A stretch of DNA of 64,000 bases from Diospyros lotus (taxonomy: Eukaryota; Streptophyta; Magnoliopsida; Ericales; Ebenaceae). The notes below the pieces were generated by a model. It was not told the DNA's origin, ran no database searches, and saw nothing but the letters and a program-made list of their open reading frames with translations. The translations under genes were made by a program, and so were the position numbers. Where the stretch lies: the NCBI RefSeq assembly GCF_014633365.1, contig NC_068352.1, forward strand, positions 25,205,310 through 25,269,309, in the 5' to 3' direction. This document shows positions 59,355-64,000 of the stretch, one piece after another (position 1 is the first letter of the stretch; every line of letters starts with the position of its first letter).

Positions 59355-61762
59355 AAAAAGAAGTGTAAGGGTTATCTTGTCAGTTTCTTTCTCTTTATAA
59401 ATAGAGAAACTTTTCACTAAATTAATATATGTTCACAATCTTATTGAAACTATAATTTCATTTTAGATACAAAACTATGATTCAACTAAATTAATATATG
59501 TTCACAATCTAAACTTGTTTTTCTCTTTGTAAGTATCTCGGAGATGTCAAGAGACACTTTCTTGCATCTCGATCGAGATATCTTCTCGCATAAAAAAATT
59601 TATTATTATATCTTGACAATAATAGTGTAAATTTACCATATAATAATGATGTGTTAAAACTTAACTCTAACATGCAATTTTTATTAGAAAAAATTATTTT
59701 TAAAAAAAATTTAGAAATGTCTCCTTATTTTTTACACATGTACGTATTATCAAAATCATTTCTAAACTCTCTCAATGCTCGTCTTTGTGCGTCGGGCTCT
59801 TTATTTTTTTTGTTGATCATCACTTGACCTCTTTATATAACAGTCGTATATTGCTAGTTTTTGAAATTTATTCTTTTTCCAGTGTTTAGTTATACTTTAT
59901 TTGTTTACAAGTTTTGTTTCATTATTTATTTAATTGTGAGACTTGAGGTCTACTCTGGTAATCTGTAAATGTTTTGCGATATTTGTTTAATGTAATTCTT
60001 ATTTATAGAAAAAAATTAATTATTTGAGGTGAGAAATTAATAATAAATAATTCAATATATCAAACTAATTTATTATAATTATTAGATTTATAATATAAAT
60101 ATATTTTTAAATAAATAGTAATTTGATGTAATAATCTAAATTATTTTAATACCACATTTTAGATTATTATTTTATTAATTATCATAATCATAAGTTAGTT
60201 TAGTAAATTTCAATCAAATAATTAATAATATTATTTTCATAAATAATTTTATTTTTATTTTACAAATAAATAATTTAAATAAAATGAAAAAACCAAAAAA
60301 TTCTCCCAACCCAAATCCCCAAATTCCCGCAAGCTTTCCCAAATCCCCCCATTTTCCCTCTAAAAACCCTAAGTCATACCCCCTTCTCACTCTCTCGCCG
60401 TCCACCCATCCGCTGTCGTTGACCTATCTGCCTCGACCTCTGCCTAAGCGTTTGCCTCCGGTCTTCGCCGCTACGTCTATGTCCCGTTGTCATCGCGGCC
60501 TCTGCCTCTATTTCTGCCTTCGCCTCCGGTCTTCGCTGCTGCCTCTGCCTCTAGTTGTCATTGTCGCCTCCGCCTCAGGTAAATCATTTTGCACTCTTTT
60601 GTATCGAGAATTTTCATCTACAACACTCTCTAGTTAGCAAGTGTTATGTACTTTCAATTGTTTTAGGGGGTTAATGAATTAAGGACTATGTTTGCTCTGT
60701 GTTGCTTCTGTAATTTTTACCATAGAAGGCTAAATTTTACACGGAAAAGCACCTGATTAAGTTTTGATCTGTTGAATAACCTTGGGTGCTACCTTCTTCT
60801 TGGAGTCAAAGATGACAAATATATATATTTATGGAGTCAAGAGGAGTGACATATATAAGTTTAATTAATTAATGCTGGACCTAATTAAATTGAAATAGCT
60901 AGCTCTTTCTTCAAAGGCAACTTAATTTCCTTTGGGTGATCTCTCTGTCAAGTGATCATACCCTATTGCCTGGCATGTAGTTTCTTGTCCAAACATAACT
61001 CATGTCCATTGGCTGTTCAAGAAATTATATATATATAGCACTTTATCACAAAGATAACATAATTAATTACGCGAGTTTTTAAGTTGTGTCATGCAACCAA
61101 TTAACTTCTTGATAATTCAAGTGTGTAATCATAAGATGAAAAACACATTCTAGTCACATCTCAAATACCCACAGTTAATTTGGTAATGGAAATTAATTGA
61201 ATTTGGTTTTTTGTGTACAAGGCTCACTCATAAAGTTTAGGAGACTAAGATCAATTTGAATTCTAATTTTAATTTAGATAATATTGTTTTAAAATATTTA
61301 TTTATCACGATTGCATATATAAAATTTAATTGACACTTACCTTAATTAAATTTACCTACACTATATAACATCTTTTGTTATAGGATGAAGTTAATCTTAT
61401 AGTTGTTTTATAAAATATTTCTTTAAATTTTTTTAGAATCTTATTATTACATGAAACTTCACATGCACTTTTCCATCTTGATTCTTATGCCTTAACTATA
61501 TATATATATATATACATAATTATATAAATATTGGTAATATTATTATCAATCACTCATTTAAATATTTGATCCAAGATATATGAATTGACATATTATTATG
61601 GTAAATTGGTCGTGACATGATACAAATCAAGTGTAATCGAAAAACATAAGTTCTCCTTCAAAGTCATACCTAGAAGTTCATGTGTCTATTTTATTTTGCC
61701 TCTCATTTTGCTTTGCTTTATCTATATATGCATGTTTTTCTCATTTATAAAAAAATACAGCC
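59355..61762 (+). other. CACTA internal non-coding region and probable leader
   Basis: It contains a Pro/Ser/Arg-coding C-rich stretch at 60295-60590, with CTCTGCCTC and CGCCGTCC words, that resembles a transposon promoter or leader. The frame at 60284-60637 has no domain. The rest is AT-rich with TA microsatellites near 61497-61514. Confidence 0.4.
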
Positions 61763-62588
61763 ATGATTAGGAAGAAACGTCTAAGAAAGACAAGTACTAC
61801 CAATTTAAGTGGAGATGCCTCTCTTACCACACATGCTTCAGCATCATTGTCAGCTCCACCACAACCCCCAACATCATCCCCAGCTCCCCCACAACCTCCA
61901 GCATCCTCCCTATCTCCACCACAACCTCTTGCATCTTCCTTATCTCCACCACAACCTCCATTATCTGCCCATGCCCCATCACAGCCTCCAGGATCTAGCT
62001 AGACTCCATCAGAATCATCCACCCCACATCTATCTCAGGATTTTCCATCGACACGCTCATCTACATCACGCCATTACTAGACAATTAATGTGATAGGTAT
62101 GCACAAAATATTTAAATTGAGTGTAATTATTATATACTTGCATTAATTATTAAATTAGGTATATGTTTTTTGATTGACAAATGAACAAGGAGTTATAAAA
62201 CAAGAAAAGCTAAGGGTTAAGGATGTTTGGTTACTTGCACGTGGAAGGCGTGTCATGTTAGAGTTTAATGAATCACTCCAACCAATAGGAGATGCAGCTG
62301 GACTTCTTGGAGGGATTTTAGGAGAGTTAACTTCCAATTTTGTTGCTTTTCCTGTCAATTACGAAAGTTAGCCTAAAGTTCCCAAGGCATACAAAGATGA
62401 AATTTACAAAAATAGAGTCATGGTAATTAACTAACATTTGTTGTTTTAATATATTTTTTTGAATATTTTGTTATAATTAATATTGTTATTTTTTGAAGGA
62501 AAAATTTAATGTTGACGAAGGAAGAATTTCATTTTTAGAAACATTAGAAAAAAATGGAAGGACAATAGATGCAAGTTATACACTATAA
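61763..62588 (+). pseudogene. En/Spm-type (Transposase_24-like) CACTA protein, N-terminal and middle part, broken
   Basis: The start ATG at 61763 opens a basic N-terminus and five to six repeats of the type SAPPQPPTSS. Stops occur near 62000 and 62079. The next block (62174-62371) reads RVKDVWLLARGRRVMLEFNE, QPIGDAAGLLGGILGEL and FVAFPVNYES, followed after a TAG (a Trp codon is expected) by PKVPKAYKDEIYKN. After a GT-AG intron (from about 62424), EKFNVDEGRISFLETL follows. This order matches the plant Ptta/En/Spm transposase family. The stops mean it is not functional. Confidence 0.75.
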
Positions 62589-63704
62589 GAATTTCATTTT
62601 TATAGTGTTTGTTTCTACACACCTTTTGGCAATTCAGGTGCTTAGTTAATTAAATTCCCTTGATCAAAGATGTTTTCTGCTGTCGGCTAATCCATTATCT
62701 TTGGGTTATATCACCTTGTCAACATGATGTTATTCTTGTCATTTTCAAAGGGACAGATGATGAACATTCTCTCTTATATTTATTTATTTTGTATTTTAGT
62801 GATGATCAAACATGTTTGATGTTTCTTCTCTCAATAATCCATACTTTAGATAATCATAATGTTTGGAGATTAATATAAGGCCAGATAGGGTCAATTAATT
62901 TGTCAAAAAAAAAGGGATTTCATTATCTATTGCGGATTAAAAAGATATTTTAGAGTCCTAAAGGGTGGGCAGGTTAGTTAATTAATCTAAGAATTTTAGT
63001 TATTTAATCATTGGGAAAAATGTTTACGTGAACTTAGATGTATATGGTTGACATGGGCTCAAAACAAACATTATGTTATATATATAAATGTGTGTGTGTA
63101 TATATAAATGTATATATATGTAAGTGCAGGAAGCACATATTCTTTTCTAGCCCTGACTACCTGCAGGCCAAGAGATGGCTAGGTGACATGTATAGGGGCA
63201 TCAATTCCTTATGGAGTGTGCCAATGGCAAGCAAAGAGGATGGATGGTGCTGTAAATTCGTCGATTAATTAAGTTGCTTTTCGGGTGAGAACATTATGAG
63301 GAGAAGAATTTGGTTATATTCGAAGAGGACATGGAATATTTTTGTGTCTTGCTTCTTTTTTTATCTTCTCTTTGCTTTTGTTTAATGCTCATGACTGAGC
63401 TTGATTCCCAGATGATGATCCACTAGTCCTTTGTGGGAATAGCTTGTAATATATATATATATATATGCATAGTTATATCACAAGTGGGGTATTGTCACGT
63501 GTAGTGTAGTTAATTACTTGAAAAAAATCACTAATTAAGTGATAGAAAAATTAAAGTTGTAATTTATTCCTTGAAATTAGGTCTCCTTGAAAGTAGAAAG
63601 TTGAGAATACTTACTTTTTTGGTGTTAATCGAAGTTTTTTGTGTGAGTTGATTTGCTGGTGTTTTGTTGTTATTGATATTATTTTTTAATCCGTATACAT
63701 ACAG
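62589..63704. other. DNA interrupting the CACTA ORF, with one unrecognised exon-like frame
   Basis: The conserved middle of the En/Spm protein is missing here and replaced by AT-rich DNA. Within it, after an AG acceptor-like site (GTAAGTGCAG, ending 63129), an open frame reads SSPDYLQAKRWLGDMYRGIN and ends CCKFVD-stop at 63268. Its composition looks coding, but I do not recognise it. It may be a captured or inserted gene fragment. Confidence 0.3.
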
Positions 63705-64000
63705 GACAAAATTTCTGAGATTAAGAGTCAAGGCACATCTTCATAGTTAGTCTCTTTACGTGTTTCACTTGCTCAAGTACTAGGAAAAGAACACTCAGGC
63801 CGAGTCTAAGGTTTGAGCTTCGATTTGAGTCCAAATCAAGTTTTTGGGACCACTAGTCAATTGAATGTGATATTTTTATCTTCCAATAATACTAGTCCAT
63901 CTATTGTAGTATGCCAAGAACAAGTGAACCTTTTGACAGAAGAATTACGAATTAGTAAACAAAAGGTTCAAAGTTTAGAGTCGCAGCTACAAAATTTTCA
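63705..64000 (+). pseudogene. En/Spm-type CACTA protein, C-terminal part (truncated by the window)
   Basis: The plus strand reads QDKISEIKSQGTSS, LAQVLGKEHSGRV, a stop, then GLSFDLSPNQVFG and, at the edge, the coiled-coil-like CQEQVNLLTEELRISKQK. The GKEHSGRVRG-like motif and the terminal coiled coil are typical of the C-terminal part of this family. The open frame continues past the end of the window. Confidence 0.65.

Larger units (their letters stand above)
57831..64000 (+). mobile_element. CACTA (En/Spm) transposon, left part; right end outside the window
   Basis: The element begins CACTACAAAAAAA, the standard CACTA terminus, exactly where homology to copy A ends. The first 550 bp hold subterminal repeats: many GCGGCGGT-, CCGTCGCTAAA- and TTTTGCGGC-like words in both orientations. 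An En/Spm-type protein relic follows from 61763. The 3-bp target word before it is TGC (57828-57830). No matching right terminus (TTTTGTAGTG) was found before 64000. A solo LTR and probably other DNA are nested inside. Confidence 0.8.

Noticed and set aside
60880..61060. Possible microRNA precursor
   Set aside because: No known plant miRNA sequence was recognised here or elsewhere, and no convincing hairpin could be paired by eye.
62579..62605. CACTATAAGAA...TTTTTATAGTG imperfect palindrome as a CACTA element end
   Set aside because: It lies inside the protein relic, no 3-bp duplication matches the left flank TGC, and En/Spm protein motifs continue to its right. It cannot be the right terminus of the element that starts at 57831.

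Overview
This window looks like nuclear DNA from a flowering plant, most likely a eudicot. The genes have short AT-rich GT-AG introns, and the protein families (R2R3-MYB, plant equilibrative nucleoside transporter, plant SPARK/GPI-anchored protein) are plant-specific or plant-like. The intergenic DNA is AT-rich and full of PIF/Harbinger, Mutator, hAT, CACTA, Copia and Gypsy-like remains. The species cannot be named from the sequence alone.

Only four intact protein-coding genes could be modelled: a subgroup-11 R2R3-MYB at 7799-9119 (+, 3 exons, 343 aa); an At4g28100-like GPI-anchored SPARK protein at 36788-38253 (+, 2 exons, 320 aa); and two nearly identical ENT3-like nucleoside transporters at 39514-42043 and 52786-55317 (both -, 9 coding exons, 419 aa). 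The left edge (1-1000) looks like the promoter and leader of a minus-strand gene that runs out of the window.

Region by region. 1-7.6 kb: left-edge leader, then AT-rich intergenic DNA. 7.6-9.4 kb: the MYB gene with a Mutator-type MITE just after its stop. 10.6-11.3 kb: probable LINE 3' end. 12.6-19.2 kb: a decayed LTR element with a 5.0-kb PIF/Harbinger transposon nested inside it; both Harbinger genes are broken by stops. 19.5-21.7 kb: a Mutator-like element with long inverted repeats and a perfect 9-bp target duplication that carries pieces of a dihydroflavonol 4-reductase (DFR) gene, i.e. a Pack-MULE. 21.9-27.3 kb: small inverted-repeat elements. 28-30.2 kb: a 1.1-kb tandem duplication. 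31.4-34.9 kb: a Copia RNase H relic split by a 2.7-kb solo LTR with a TCCAA target duplication. 36.3-38.3 kb: the GPI-protein gene. 39.4-57.8 kb: a tandem segmental duplication (period about 13.27 kb) carrying the two ENT genes, followed by a shared retroelement-like block. Copy B has lost the segment that holds copy A's TATA box and has gained two MITEs and a CACTA element, for which copy A preserves the empty sites. 57.8-64 kb: the left part of that CACTA element, with a broken En/Spm-type ORF and a nested solo Copia-like LTR; its right end lies beyond the window.

The most interesting items are the DFR-carrying Pack-MULE, whose cargo may be a single slice across the junction of two tandem DFR genes, and the ENT duplication in which both proteins stay intact while one copy has had its upstream region replaced. 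I found no wholly new kind of biological system.
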